64,000 nt of DNA from Maribellus sp. CM-23 (GCF_021354595.1 NZ_JADWYJ010000006.1:248001-312000), one strand, 5' to 3'; shown: positions 8,726 through 18,154, counted from the first letter of the stretch. A program made the numbers and translations. The notes: generated by a model from the letters alone, not told the origin.

Positions 8726-9655
8726 ATGGCAGGTAGACGAAAATTTTACAGGGTGAAGGCACTTAAAATCCATAGCATTGTTCTGATAATCTTAAGCCTT
8801 ATCGTAACGCTGCAGGTAATGGCTCATCCAACCGGAAACATGATTCAGGTAGGCGAAAAGGTTCTTTGGTCGTACATCCATCCGGTAGACGATCCCAGCC
8901 ATCACGCATGCATAATGATCGCAGGGAAAGATTCGGAACCAGAGTTGTTTCTTAAATCAGAGCACCCTGCCAGCGACTATATGCTGTCTCACAAGGGAAA
9001 GGAAATTTACATCATCGAAAGACGTTATTTGCAGGCCCGGCAAGAGTTTGAAACAAGAATTTTAAAAACAAAGGTCGGTGGAGAACCAACAGAAATATGG
9101 AGTTGGTTCAAAGACGAATGGCGCTTGGGAGAAGGAGGCTTTTTTATGATTTCTGACACTCAAATCGTTTTTGGCAGTTATCCCGAAGTGTACAGCTTAA
9201 CAAAGGGAGAAAACCCCACAAAGTATTTTGCGTTTAACGATGCTGTAAAAAGGATAAGAGCCACTGAAAACAATCAAATTCTTTTGCTCGGAAACGAGGC
9301 TTGCTATTTGGTTCAGCACGACGGGACAATCGTAAAACAATGGGATGATTTGATTGACGAGGCCGTAACGGATGCCCCGCTCAACCGGAACCAGGTGTTT
9401 GATGCTGACTTTCACAAGGGAAAACTATTGCTGGCTTACTGGGGGCAAAGGTCGTTTGTAATGATCGATGAATCGGGCAAACGGAAAATCATTTGGCAAC
9501 AGTCCAAACCGTTTACTCCGCACTGGGTAACGTTTTGGGGCGATGAACTGCTGCTGTTTTCTTCTGAGTTGGTTTTTGACGGAAGCACACCCCGGCCGCA
9601 TTTGGTGTTATTCAAAGAACCTGACAACAAACAAATAATATGGAGTTTACGATGA
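8726..9655 (+). CDS. exported hypothetical protein, possible beta-propeller
   Basis: A 309-residue protein with an N-terminal hydrophobic signal (IHSIVLIILSLIVTLQVMA, about residues 16-34). The rest is rich in beta-strand patterns with repeated short phrases such as SDTQIVFGSYPEVYSL, ENNQILLLGNEACYLV and KGKLLLAYWGQRSFVMID, which look like propeller blades. I do not recognise a named family. Its stop codon overlaps the start of the TraB-like gene by 4 bases (ATGA at 9652-9655), so translation is probably coupled and the two exported proteins may act together. Confidence 0.6.
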   Translation: MAGRRKFYRVKALKIHSIVLIILSLIVTLQVMAHPTGNMIQVGEKVLWSYIHPVDDPSHHACIMIAGKDSEPELFLKSEHPASDYMLSHKGKEIYIIERRYLQARQEFETRILKTKVGGEPTEIWSWFKDEWRLGEGGFFMISDTQIVFGSYPEVYSLTKGENPTKYFAFNDAVKRIRATENNQILLLGNEACYLVQHDGTIVKQWDDLIDEAVTDAPLNRNQVFDADFHKGKLLLAYWGQRSFVMIDESGKRKIIWQQSKPFTPHWVTFWGDELLLFSSELVFDGSTPRPHLVLFKEPDNKQIIWSLR

Positions 9656-10539
9656 TCACGATAAGAAATTTACTGTTTATTGTTTCTCTGCTTTGGGTGC
9701 AGGCTCTTGAAGCTCAAACCGAAAAAGAAACAAAGGCCGGTTCGTTCAATACGGTGTTGTTTAAAGTTACCTCTCCCGGCAACAAGCATGTTTCTTATCT
9801 GTTTGGAACCCACCACGCTTTAGGGAAGCCTTTTTTTGATTCCCTGACGGTTGCCAATGAGGCGCTTCTTTCGTCCCGCTTGCTGATCAAAGAAAACCTG
9901 AACATTCCCGGCCGTTTGGCAGAAGACATCATTAACCGGAGAACAATATATACGAAATGGGAACGATACCTCGAAAAGGAGGAGTACAGCTATGCACAGG
10001 CTCTTTTTAGTAGGAGCAAGCTCGACTTTGACAAGATGACTCCGGCCGAATTGTATGCCTTTTTAAGCAGACGTTACAAGGAAAAGGTGTGTATCGGGAA
10101 AGATTCGACCGCTAATTATGGCACGCTCGATGATTACATTGAATTGCTCGCCCGGGAAAATCAATTGGAGGTGCTCGGACTGGAAACCACCGAAGACCAG
10201 GTTTCGCTGATCAACAAAGACGTTGAAGGCATGCCCCGTAAAGTGCATAAAAAGAGGTTGAACAGAATGATTGCCCGAATGAAGGCCGGAAGCCGCGATC
10301 TTTGCCCCGAAGTTGAATGGTACCGGAAAATGGATATTGATTTCAGGATGGATCAGCCCTGCCGGAACACTTTGGTCTTAACCGATCGCAATAATGAATG
10401 GATGCAGCAAATACAGCAGCACGTAAAAACCGAAAGTTGCTTTATCGCAGTTGGGTTGAGCCATTTAATGTTTCAATGCGGTTTGATCAGCCAGCTACAG
10501 GATTTGGGGTATACGGTAACGCCGGTCGACGTAAAATAA
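9652..10539 (+). CDS. TraB/GumN-family exported protein
   Basis: A 295-residue member of the TraB (PrgY/GumN) superfamily, a fold related to Tiki-type metalloproteases. A signal peptide covers about residues 1-22 (ends ALEAQT). The family motif SYLFGTHHALG near residue 49 (the GxxH motif) and the C-terminal SCFIAVGLSHLMFQCGL (the conserved GxxHL) supply the putative metal ligands. I start it at ATG 9652, which overlaps the previous stop; an in-frame ATG at 9640 would add four residues. The activity is presumed proteolytic by analogy only. Confidence 0.85.
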   Translation: MITIRNLLFIVSLLWVQALEAQTEKETKAGSFNTVLFKVTSPGNKHVSYLFGTHHALGKPFFDSLTVANEALLSSRLLIKENLNIPGRLAEDIINRRTIYTKWERYLEKEEYSYAQALFSRSKLDFDKMTPAELYAFLSRRYKEKVCIGKDSTANYGTLDDYIELLARENQLEVLGLETTEDQVSLINKDVEGMPRKVHKKRLNRMIARMKAGSRDLCPEVEWYRKMDIDFRMDQPCRNTLVLTDRNNEWMQQIQQHVKTESCFIAVGLSHLMFQCGLISQLQDLGYTVTPVDVK

Positions 10540-10737
10540 AGCGCAGACCGGTAACAAAGTATCCGCCCTAAATTCATCTCCCGGGCTACTTCAATCATCG
10601 TTTTTTACTAAATTAGTAGGCGTTTGTAGGTACTTATAAGCACTTACTAAACGATCAGGTCCCATTTAACAAAACAACCAGAAAAATAGAATGCAGAATA
10701 TGCCCGAAGTAAAGCACATATTTAAAAACCAAATACT

Positions 10738-11745
10738 ATGAAAAGAACTAAACTGCTAATCACTATTTCATTGATATTCACGTGCGGTTATATTTTTGGA
10801 CAAAATCAAGAAATAGAAAATCTTGTTAAAGAAGGAATTGAATTTCATGACAAAGGAGAATATAAAAAAGCAATAGAAATTTATCAAAAAGCCTTAAAAA
10901 TTGATCCGAATTCAAGTTTTGTAAATTATGAAATTGCGTTCTCTTATTTCTCTGACAAGGACTACAAAAATGCTGAATTATATAGTAAAAAAGTCATTGA
11001 CTTAAACGACGACAATCTTTTAGGGGCGTACATTACCTACGGAAATGCGCTTGATATGCAGGGGCAAACCAAAAAGGCAATAAAATATTACGAGAAAGCG
11101 ATGGAAGATTTTGACTATTACCTGTTGTATTATAATTATGCCATCACATGTTTTAATTCGGGTGAAACAGATAAAGCTTATGACTCAGTTTTAAAGGCAA
11201 TTAATAATAATTCGTCACATGCCAGTAGCCACTTAATTTTGAGTAAAATAATGGAAAAGAAAGGTTCAAGAATTAAAGCCATGCTTCCGTTGTATTTTTT
11301 CTTGCTGCTGGAACCAAATTCAAGTAGGTCGGCAATCGAATATCAAACTCTGAGAAATTATATTGATCATGGAGTTTCACAAACTTCAGAAAAAAACATA
11401 GACGTCGTAGTTCCAATGAACAATGATCCTGATTTTGGTGCGGCTGAAATGATGATTAGTTTATCAAAAGCATCAAATAGTTTGGAAGAAAACAAAGGAA
11501 AATCAGAGTTTGAATTATTTGCTAAAAATAATGACGGGCTTTTCAAAATTTTGGGAGAATTAAAAAAAGATAACTCAGGATTCTGGTGGGACTTTTATGT
11601 TCCCTTCTTTTATGAGATGGCAAATAATGATTTAACAAAACCATATAGCTATTATATATCCTTATCGAAGGGTGAGGAGATAAATAAATGGATTGAGGAC
11701 AATAAAGCTGAGTTTGAAAAATTTGAAAATTGGTTTAATAACTGA
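10738..11745 (+). CDS. exported TPR-repeat protein
   Basis: A 335-residue protein with a signal peptide (TKLLITISLIFTCGYIFGQ) followed by about four tetratricopeptide repeats between residues 26 and 165, for example EGIEFHDKGEYKKAIEIYQK and YGNALDMQGQTKKAIKYYEK. The C-terminal half (about 215-335) has no repeat and resembles a conserved Bacteroidota tail with many Asp/Lys and aromatic residues. TPR proteins act as protein-binding scaffolds; the partner is unknown. The gene is more AT-rich than its neighbours and stands alone. Confidence 0.8.
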   Translation: MKRTKLLITISLIFTCGYIFGQNQEIENLVKEGIEFHDKGEYKKAIEIYQKALKIDPNSSFVNYEIAFSYFSDKDYKNAELYSKKVIDLNDDNLLGAYITYGNALDMQGQTKKAIKYYEKAMEDFDYYLLYYNYAITCFNSGETDKAYDSVLKAINNNSSHASSHLILSKIMEKKGSRIKAMLPLYFFLLLEPNSSRSAIEYQTLRNYIDHGVSQTSEKNIDVVVPMNNDPDFGAAEMMISLSKASNSLEENKGKSEFELFAKNNDGLFKILGELKKDNSGFWWDFYVPFFYEMANNDLTKPYSYYISLSKGEEINKWIEDNKAEFEKFENWFNN

Positions 11746-11865
11746 TAATAGGTGACGTGGTAAGATTATTATTACAATCAGGTTATTTTGCGCAATGGCT
11801 TTCTATAGAGTCAGGTTCACAATTTGCCCAATCTTTTACACCAGCACAAAAAAAGGAGAAGAAAT

Positions 11866-12456
11866 ATGATAAAGGAGGATTTACAAAAGCAGATAGAGTT
11901 CATTAAGGAAATTGATAAAATAAAATACATCCGGAGAAGGACCAAATTGTTTAACAGCGACCGAAATGAAAATGACGCTGAACATAGCTGGCATTTGGCC
12001 CTGATGGCAATGGTTTTAAGCAAATATGCCGACGATGAAATTGATTTGTGTAAAGTGATAAAAATGGTGCTGATACACGATATTGTTGAGATTGATGCCG
12101 GAGACACATTTATTTACGATGAAAATAAAAACCACGAGAATACAGCGGAAGAACTAAAATCGGCCAAACGGATTTTTGGGATTTTACCCGAAAAACAAGC
12201 TGCGGAATTCATCGAACTATGGACCGAATTTGAAGACGGAATTTCGAACGAAGCAAAGTTTGCCAGATCAATGGACAGGCTTGAACCTTTGTTGCAGAAT
12301 ACGTCCAATAACGGAGGAACGTGGAAAGAATTCGGGGTAAAATATGAAACGGTTTATGAGAAGAAAAAAGCGATCCGAAATGGCTCCAAAGAATTATGGG
12401 AGTTCGCAGAAAACCTTCTGAATGATAGCGTAAAAAAGGGGATATTAACGAAATAA
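11866..12456 (+). CDS. HD-domain hydrolase, YfbR/HDDC2-like
   Basis: A 196-residue HD-superfamily metal-dependent phosphohydrolase of the YfbR/HDDC2 (5'-deoxynucleotidase-like) kind. Metal-binding residues are visible: R18-R20 region (YIRRRTKLF), NDAEHSWHLALMA with the first His, VLIHDIVEIDAGD with the HD pair, and the distant RSMDRLEPLL Asp. The ATG at 11866 is preceded by AAAAGGAGAAG, a good ribosome binding site, so I prefer it over the longer frame from 11824. The likely reaction is dephosphorylation of deoxynucleoside monophosphates. Confidence 0.85.
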   Translation: MIKEDLQKQIEFIKEIDKIKYIRRRTKLFNSDRNENDAEHSWHLALMAMVLSKYADDEIDLCKVIKMVLIHDIVEIDAGDTFIYDENKNHENTAEELKSAKRIFGILPEKQAAEFIELWTEFEDGISNEAKFARSMDRLEPLLQNTSNNGGTWKEFGVKYETVYEKKKAIRNGSKELWEFAENLLNDSVKKGILTK

Positions 12457-12504
12457 ATACTGTTTGCAACACGCAGCAGATCAAAACCTGAGAAGAGAAG
12501 TTAT

Positions 12505-13989
12505 ATGCATAGCCACGTTGAAAATAAACAGGATACTAAAAGCCAGGCGGCTGCAAGTGCCGGCACACAAAAGCAAAATACCGGGGGATCAGGACTTCAG
12601 GTTGTGGACCATCGACCCGAAGCAATTGCCCAGCGCCGGCTCAGGGAGATAAGCAACAACACTCCGCAGGCGACGCAGTTAAAGGCTTACCGGCAAGCTG
12701 CCAATAACAGTCCGGAAATAAAACAGGCGACTCAAACCGCCGGTGTTATTCAACGGGTGCTTATCAACATAGAAGGATATGAGGGGCCGCAGTTGGACAC
12801 GGAAGAAGAAGGCATGACTGCTATCAAAAATTACCTCCGGCAATTGATCGATGATCATAATGAAGGGGGCATATTGAGACTCATTGAACAGATTGTACAA
12901 GAGGATGAAGCTAAACTCCCTGAGATTACAGCTTACAGAAGAGAATACCAAACGCAGTTAATGGCACCTGTGCCCCAGGCTGTCGATGCAACACATTTAT
13001 CGGAAGCTTTAGACAGCCCCGTTGGCCAGCGAACAGACCATGCAATTCCGCAGGCGATCCACCGCTTTTGGTCGGGAGGCCCGCTGTCGGAATCGGCCCT
13101 GGCAACCTTATTGGAAGCATCCGGAAAAACAGAGGGTACTCCCTGGACCCATACTCTTTGGTATTCACGAAACTTTGAAGAAGGCATTAGAAAACCTTGG
13201 GCGCTTTTCGGTCAGGGAGGAACTGACTACAGGGCCGATCAAGCAAAAATTACGAAAAGAGATGCACAAAGAAGACAGCTGGCGGAGCGCGGATATAACA
13301 TTCGAGCTATCGAAGAACTGGTGGCTGAGGGGCCTTCTACATCCGGAGTAACGGCGGAAGAATTAAACCAAGCTTCAGGAATGGCTGCAAACTCGGTAAA
13401 TGCCGGTCGTGGCTACGACGATCTAAAATATTTCTCCGACATTGCCCGTTTGATGTACCTGCATGCCGAAGGAGGCCATCACATGGACGTGGATATCGGG
13501 TTGGGAGACATGGACATGCACCAGCAGTATTACCACAACGATGCTGGCGGTCAGGTTCCGCTACTGGGGACTTTGGCCCGTGACATGACAATTGAGGGAG
13601 GAGGACAGGAAGTGGCTCCCCACCTTGCCAGCTCAAAAAAATACCGGGATAATCCCTATTCGGGCGGTGTGGATGAAGCGCAATACAGAGAAGCCGTAAC
13701 AGCATTGGCCTCGCGGTCGAAAGCCGGGGCCGGGATGTACAATGCCCTGATTGCATCGCAGCCCGGAACCGTAAATTTACAGGCGGCAATTGATCGGATC
13801 ATGCGGAGTATGCGAAAAGAAAACCCGGCAGACCGAACTTTGTCTACCGGCATGGGAGCCAATCCTGAACTGCTGGCCGGAGTCCGGGGTGGCGAAGGGT
13901 ACAACGAACGGCTGGATGTTGGCGCAGCAGCGTCGGTACCGCCGTATCTGCTCCGGCTCGAACATCTGACAGAAGAAAGTCAACGGTGA
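12505..13989 (+). CDS. predicted toxin glycosyltransferase with injection-cargo-like N-terminus
   Basis: A 494-residue protein in two parts. Residues 33-85 carry VDHRPEAIAQRRLREI and two copies of a short repeat (ISNNTPQATQLKAY and AANNSPEIKQATQT), then VIQRV. From memory, this opening recurs in Bacteroidota proteins encoded near extracellular contractile injection systems, often with DUF4157. Residues about 180-345 look like a sugar-transfer domain: AIPQAIHRFWSGGPL, YFSDIARLMYLHAEGG, and the DxD motif at D328-V-D330 (HHMDVDIG). This is the arrangement of large clostridial toxin and OCH1-like glycosyltransferases. There is no signal peptide. No structural injection genes or immunity gene are adjacent, so it looks like an orphan effector. 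Confidence 0.75.
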   Translation: MHSHVENKQDTKSQAAASAGTQKQNTGGSGLQVVDHRPEAIAQRRLREISNNTPQATQLKAYRQAANNSPEIKQATQTAGVIQRVLINIEGYEGPQLDTEEEGMTAIKNYLRQLIDDHNEGGILRLIEQIVQEDEAKLPEITAYRREYQTQLMAPVPQAVDATHLSEALDSPVGQRTDHAIPQAIHRFWSGGPLSESALATLLEASGKTEGTPWTHTLWYSRNFEEGIRKPWALFGQGGTDYRADQAKITKRDAQRRQLAERGYNIRAIEELVAEGPSTSGVTAEELNQASGMAANSVNAGRGYDDLKYFSDIARLMYLHAEGGHHMDVDIGLGDMDMHQQYYHNDAGGQVPLLGTLARDMTIEGGGQEVAPHLASSKKYRDNPYSGGVDEAQYREAVTALASRSKAGAGMYNALIASQPGTVNLQAAIDRIMRSMRKENPADRTLSTGMGANPELLAGVRGGEGYNERLDVGAAASVPPYLLRLEHLTEESQR

Positions 13990-14099
13990 TAGTACCAGAT
14001 GCCTCAAATTCCAAAATAAAAATGTATTTATAAACAATAAATGCCGCTTGTACAGGCGTTTGTTTAATCCAATACCCAATTAAAAGAAACAATTACTCC

Positions 14100-15056
14100 A
14101 TGCAACCAATAAAAATATCAACTGCCCAGTTTGAAAACAAGAGCGGCGATAAAAACTACAATCTATCGGTAATCGAAAACCTGGCGCAAAAGGCAGCGCA
14201 GGAAGGATCGGATGTTATCGCCTTTCACGAATGCTCAATTACCGGCTATACTTTTGCCCGGAAGCTTTCGCGCAACCAGATGCTCGACTTGGCCGAGTTG
14301 ATACCCGAAGGCCCCAGCATTGAAAGATTAACCCAAATTGCCCGGCAGAATAACATCGTGGTCTTGGCCGGACTGTTTGAAAAAGACAAGCAGGAGAATC
14401 TGTACAAGGCCTATGTATGTGTAGATTCAAACGGCCTGGTAGCCAAATACCGCAAGTTACATCCGTTTATTAATCCGCATTTAACCGCCGGCGACAGCTA
14501 TTGCGTGTTTGAAATCAAGGGCTGGAAATGCGGCATACTGATTTGTTACGACAACAACGTCATCGAAAATGTGCGCGCCACCCGGCTTTTGGGGGCCGAT
14601 GTCATTTTTATGCCTCACGTAACCATGTGTACGCCATCAACCCGGCCGGGCGCCGGTTTTGTAGATCCCAAATTGTGGGAAAACCGTGAGCTCGATCCGA
14701 CTTCCCTGCGGCTGGAATTCGACGGAATGAAGGGGAGAGGCTGGCTGATGAAGTGGCTCCCGGCACGGGCCTACGACAATGGTATTTATGCTGTATTCTC
14801 GAACCCGATTGGTATGGACGACGACCAGCTAAAGAATGGTTGCTCAATGATTGTCGATCCCTTTGGCGATGTAATAGCCGAATGCCGCTCGTTCAACAAT
14901 GAGTTGGTGACTGCCACTCTTTCGCCCGAAAAACTTCGCCAGGCCGGCGGATACCGTTACATACAGGCGCGAAGGCCGGAGCTGTACAAACACATTATCG
15001 GGCAAAACCATGTGCCCGAACAAAAAGTAGTGTGGCTAAACCCTGAAAACACATAA
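14100..15056 (+). CDS. carbon-nitrogen hydrolase, nitrilase superfamily
   Basis: A 318-residue nitrilase-superfamily amidase. The Glu-Lys-Cys catalytic triad is visible as FHECSITGY (Glu at about 44), YRKLHPF (Lys at about 119) and GILICYDNNV (Cys at about 144-147). The length fits the aliphatic amidase and N-carbamoyl amidase branches, which cleave a C-N bond with release of ammonia. A long insertion around residues 180-220 (CTPSTRPGAGFVDPKLW) is a subfamily feature. The substrate cannot be told. An outer-membrane beta-barrel gene follows 13 bases later and may be on the same transcript. Confidence 0.85.
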   Translation: MQPIKISTAQFENKSGDKNYNLSVIENLAQKAAQEGSDVIAFHECSITGYTFARKLSRNQMLDLAELIPEGPSIERLTQIARQNNIVVLAGLFEKDKQENLYKAYVCVDSNGLVAKYRKLHPFINPHLTAGDSYCVFEIKGWKCGILICYDNNVIENVRATRLLGADVIFMPHVTMCTPSTRPGAGFVDPKLWENRELDPTSLRLEFDGMKGRGWLMKWLPARAYDNGIYAVFSNPIGMDDDQLKNGCSMIVDPFGDVIAECRSFNNELVTATLSPEKLRQAGGYRYIQARRPELYKHIIGQNHVPEQKVVWLNPENT

Positions 15057-15069
15057 AAACAAAACCATC

Positions 15070-15732
15070 ATGAAGAAATTATTGATTTTACTCCTAAGTG
15101 TATTGCTATTCTCGATTGTCGGAAAGTCTCAGGAATTAAACTCTTCCAACAAAATGAGCATTGAAGTTGGTTTCGGATACAGCACACTTTCCTGGGAAGT
15201 TGAATCGCTGGCCGGAAATCTGCAAAACGACAGGAATCAATTTTGGGTGTTACCTTCCTTTAAATTAAAATACTTCATCCCGTTGACAGCGGTCGATAAG
15301 CCTTCTGTCTTTCAAATAGCTCCTTTTGCGGGATACAATATGTCGGGCGGAAAGTCCAAAACAGAACTTAATGGTTACAAAGATTTTTTTCGGTTTCAGT
15401 CGTTGGAGATAGGGGCCCTGCCCACCATTTCACTGAAAGATAAACTGCAATTTTACGGAGGAGTTAAAGGACAATATATTTTTAGTGCTAAAAGCAAAGC
15501 CTTTGGATCGGCAGTAAGTCAGGGGAACGATGGGAGAGAATGGTCGACGAATGATGTGGATAAATTCATCAAAGACTTTTCTTTTAGTGTTGGTGCCGGG
15601 ATGAATTATTCCATAAACAGACTTTTTCTGGGAATAGAAACGTGGTTAGGTGTAACTGATTTATCGGAATTCCAAAGCATGAGTATTTATGAAAACAATT
15701 ACAGGCTGATCTTCGGGTACAGAATTAAATAA
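15070..15732 (+). CDS. outer-membrane beta-barrel protein
   Basis: A 220-residue exported protein. Signal peptide: residues 1-20 (KKLLILLLSVLLFSIVGKSQ). The rest shows alternating polar and hydrophobic strands such as MSIEVGFGYSTLSW, IAPFAGYNMSGG and FSFSVGAGMNYSI, and it ends in YRLIFGYRIK, a terminal barrel strand. It resembles the small eight-stranded porin-like proteins of Bacteroidota. The function is unknown; it may share a transcript with the amidase ahead of it. Confidence 0.7.
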   Translation: MKKLLILLLSVLLFSIVGKSQELNSSNKMSIEVGFGYSTLSWEVESLAGNLQNDRNQFWVLPSFKLKYFIPLTAVDKPSVFQIAPFAGYNMSGGKSKTELNGYKDFFRFQSLEIGALPTISLKDKLQFYGGVKGQYIFSAKSKAFGSAVSQGNDGREWSTNDVDKFIKDFSFSVGAGMNYSINRLFLGIETWLGVTDLSEFQSMSIYENNYRLIFGYRIK

Positions 15733-15810
15733 AGCCTTTTAAAATACTTCTGTGCACATTGGCATTCTAACACTAAAACCAGCCATACACAATCATTCAG
15801 AACAATCAAA

Positions 15811-16200
15811 ATGCTGATAAGAAAATACAACAAGATTACGGACGAAGCGAAGCTGATGCAAATGATCTGCGACGAAGAAGGCTGGGATTATGCCGATGAA
15901 AGCATGGCCGAAAAATACAAGGCGGCCCTGGAGTCTTCCGTTACCTATGTGGCCTGCGAAGGCGGTACTTTATGCGGATATTCCCGCTCTTTAAACGATT
16001 GCGGATTTTACATATATGTCTGCGATTTGCTGGTAAAACCGGCTTTCAGAGGAAAAGAGATCGGGAAAAAACTAATGGAATGCTTGTACGCTGATTACCC
16101 CGGGCAAACGGTTTATGTAATGTCGGATGTGGATGCTTATTATCAAAAGGTGGAGTATCCACGCATTGGTTCCATTTTCGAAGTTCCCCGCATGGAATAA
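15811..16200 (+). CDS. GNAT-family N-acetyltransferase
   Basis: A 129-residue GNAT acetyltransferase, at the short end for the family. Motif A, DLLVKPAFRGKEIGKKLM, contains the acetyl-CoA pyrophosphate-binding R-G-K-E-I-G loop. The N-terminus (IRKYNKITDEAKLMQMI) and the late MSDVDAYYQKVEY match the GNAT beginning and end strands. The acceptor substrate is unknown. It is convergent with the YkgJ-like gene (48 bases between stops). Confidence 0.8.
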   Translation: MLIRKYNKITDEAKLMQMICDEEGWDYADESMAEKYKAALESSVTYVACEGGTLCGYSRSLNDCGFYIYVCDLLVKPAFRGKEIGKKLMECLYADYPGQTVYVMSDVDAYYQKVEYPRIGSIFEVPRME

Positions 16201-16248
16201 GGTACATCCCCGGTATTTATACACAAATCAAACACCAGCAGGCCTGCG

Positions 16249-16830
16249 TTAGGCCCGCTTGCCCGGGCGGCGGTAGAGGTAGTAGGTGCTTACCAGCTCC
16301 AGCGCCCGTTTTATGGCTTTGTTGATTTGAAGTTGTTCGTTGGCCAGTACAAAATCGATGGCTACCAGTTGCATGTAATACGCCGAAAACACCGGGGCTT
16401 TTTCAAGAACTTTGGGTGTTAACCGGCCAAAAGCCGGTGTTTCTTTCAGTGTTTTACAGGTTGCCATGCGGTAGTGCCCCTGCTTGTCGGGGACCGACGA
16501 AAAGCCAAACAAACGGCAGATCAAGCCACGGTATGCGTAGTTGCTGCACGAACCGGGAGTTTCGCCCAGCGCCGAAAACAAAACGCACATATCGTTGTCG
16601 GGAATTTGCTCCAGCCGCTCGTAAAAACTTTCGGCCAGCCCGTTTTTGACCAGGTGGTAAGCCAGCGGAAAAAACTCAAGCGGACTCGCGTGTATGTCTT
16701 TTTTTACACAACACAGGTTACACCCGGCGGCGCACGCAAGGCCGCTTGTTTTGCCAAATCTTTCCGCATGCTCGGCAGCACGGTTCAAGACTTTCTGCAC
16801 ACGTTGAATTTTATGGTACATCGTATTCAA
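16249..16830 (-). CDS. YkgJ-family cysteine-cluster protein
   Basis: A 193-residue protein with the YkgJ (CxxCxxCC) zinc/iron-chelatase-like cluster: CAAGCNLCC at about residues 33-41, and later GSCSNYAYRGLICRLFG supplying further Cys. These proteins bind a metal ion; the family role is not settled. The start could be residue 1 (MNTMYHKI) or Met4. A YkgJ gene in this setting has no clear partner; the downstream side is convergent with the GNAT gene, and the upstream side is the repeat-bearing region before the Nudix gene. Confidence 0.8.
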   Translation of the reverse strand: MNTMYHKIQRVQKVLNRAAEHAERFGKTSGLACAAGCNLCCVKKDIHASPLEFFPLAYHLVKNGLAESFYERLEQIPDNDMCVLFSALGETPGSCSNYAYRGLICRLFGFSSVPDKQGHYRMATCKTLKETPAFGRLTPKVLEKAPVFSAYYMQLVAIDFVLANEQLQINKAIKRALELVSTYYLYRRPGKRA

Positions 16831-17512
16831 TGCACAAAATAAGTTGGTTCGAACTAAGTTATTGGAATGGCCTTCAGATGCGATTCATCCGGAAGGTTCG
16901 CAAATCTAAAAAAATCCCGCATTCGCGATTCTGCTGCTGATGGAATTATTTTCATCTTCAGTAAAGTAGGGGGCTGTATGTGGTGAAAAGTACAGCGATG
17001 CAGAAGTAAAATACCAAATGTCCCGAAGGGACTCAATGTGAATAACCGTGTGTAAAACGCACGGTAAAAGCGAGTTTTTACTTCAGCCCTGAAAGGGTTG
17101 AATAAGTAAGCACTTCGTTCAACCCCTTCGGGGCTGGGAGCAGAGCTGTCCGGCTACCACCGGTTGTACCGGTGGTTATTCACGTTTCGTCCCTTCATGA
17201 CTTTGCAAAAACGCATCCGTTCAGCGCTGCGCCTTGGATGGGCATTCTCCCGAAAAATCGACAAAAAAACATCGAATTCGCTGATTAAAAGAAGCGCAAA
17301 GGTCGCAGAGTAGTCACTGTCGGCTTTTGTGTAAACCTTGGCGTGCTTTGCGTGAACTTTTCTTTTTGAACAGCATTCCTTCGTCAGCTGATGGAAAGCT
17401 TAAAATCCTCTATAGGGGATTTAGGGGAATTTCAACCCATCCCAGCCAAAAAACATCCCGATACGGGTGCTTGTATCAATTCATTCAATAAATTAGATTT
17501 TTATTTTGAAAG
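16831..17512. other. repeat-bearing intergenic region
   Basis: About 680 bases without a gene. It contains copy A of a palindrome-rich dispersed repeat (17021-17257). After that are degraded repeat-like fragments, such as AATCCTCTATAGGGGATT near 17405 and the palindrome TCCCGATACGGG near 17457. It also carries the promoter region of the Nudix gene. Confidence 0.55.
17021..17257. repeat. palindrome-rich dispersed repeat, copy A
   Basis: This unit is made of several short hairpins: TCCCGAAGGGA, CCGTGTGTAAAACGCACGG, the arms CAGCCCTGAAAGGGTTGAA and TTCAACCCCTTCGGGGCTG, and ACCACCGGTTGTACCGGTGGT. It ends in a conserved tail to CATTCTCCCGAAAA. Copy B at 18155-18438 matches it closely, and the two flank the Nudix gene in direct orientation. 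The form resembles REP/BIME-type elements mobilised by RAYT transposases, but no such gene is in the window. Confidence 0.85.
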
Positions 17513-18142
17513 ATGGAAAAACAAACACCGCAGCATTGGCTGACCATTGCCAAGAAGATAAACTCGATCGCCCAAACGGGCCTGGCTTTTACCAAAGATA
17601 AGTTCGACCGCGAACGCTACACCGAACTGCTGGATTTAAGCATCGAGATTTTGAACAACATTACGGATATCGATACCGGGAAGCTCAACTTTGTGTTTAA
17701 CCGCGACATCGGGTACCAAACCCCCAAAGTGGGCATACGCGCGGTGGTGTTCGAAAATGAAAAGATACTGCTGGTAAAAGAAAAGATGGACGGCAAATGG
17801 AGCCTGCCCGGCGGTTATGCCGACACCGGGATGCTGCCCAGCGAAATTGCGGTAAACGAAGTAAAGGAAGAGTCGGGCTACGATGTAAAACCGCTTCGGA
17901 TACTGGGCCTGATCGATTACAACAAACACCAGGAAAGGCCGTTTCCGTTTGATGTGTACCAGTTGTTTATGGAGTGCGAGATAATTGGGGGCCAGCCGCA
18001 AACCGGCATCGAAACCAGCGATGTGGGCTTTTTCGATATCACCGATTTGCCCGAGCTGTCGGAACGCCGCGTTACCAAACAACAGATCCTGAAAATGCAC
18101 GAATTGTATCAAAACAAGGACATGGCGCCTATTTTTGATTAA
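17513..18142 (+). CDS. Nudix hydrolase with N-terminal helical domain
   Basis: A 209-residue protein. Residues 1-65 form a helical N-terminal domain, and residues 73-205 the Nudix fold. The Nudix box is GGYADTGMLPSEIAVNEVKEESGY: the catalytic KEESG part is intact, but the first conserved Glu is Met and the Arg is Asn. To my memory this is normal for the YjhB-like Nudix branch with an N-terminal domain, often annotated as ADP-ribose pyrophosphatase. The likely reaction is hydrolysis of a nucleoside diphosphate linked to another group. The gene sits alone between the two direct copies of the dispersed repeat. Confidence 0.85.
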   Translation: MEKQTPQHWLTIAKKINSIAQTGLAFTKDKFDRERYTELLDLSIEILNNITDIDTGKLNFVFNRDIGYQTPKVGIRAVVFENEKILLVKEKMDGKWSLPGGYADTGMLPSEIAVNEVKEESGYDVKPLRILGLIDYNKHQERPFPFDVYQLFMECEIIGGQPQTGIETSDVGFFDITDLPELSERRVTKQQILKMHELYQNKDMAPIFD

Positions 18143-18154
18143 GGTGCAAGGCAG

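Noticed and set aside
12505..15056. Toxin-immunity pair (glycosyltransferase gene plus the next gene)
   Set aside because: The next gene is a normal nitrilase-superfamily amidase with its full triad and lies about 110 bases away; nothing marks it as an immunity protein.
17513..18142. Inactive Nudix protein
   Set aside because: The box lacks two consensus residues, but KEESG is intact and the same changes occur, as I remember, in the YjhB-like branch, so it is probably active.
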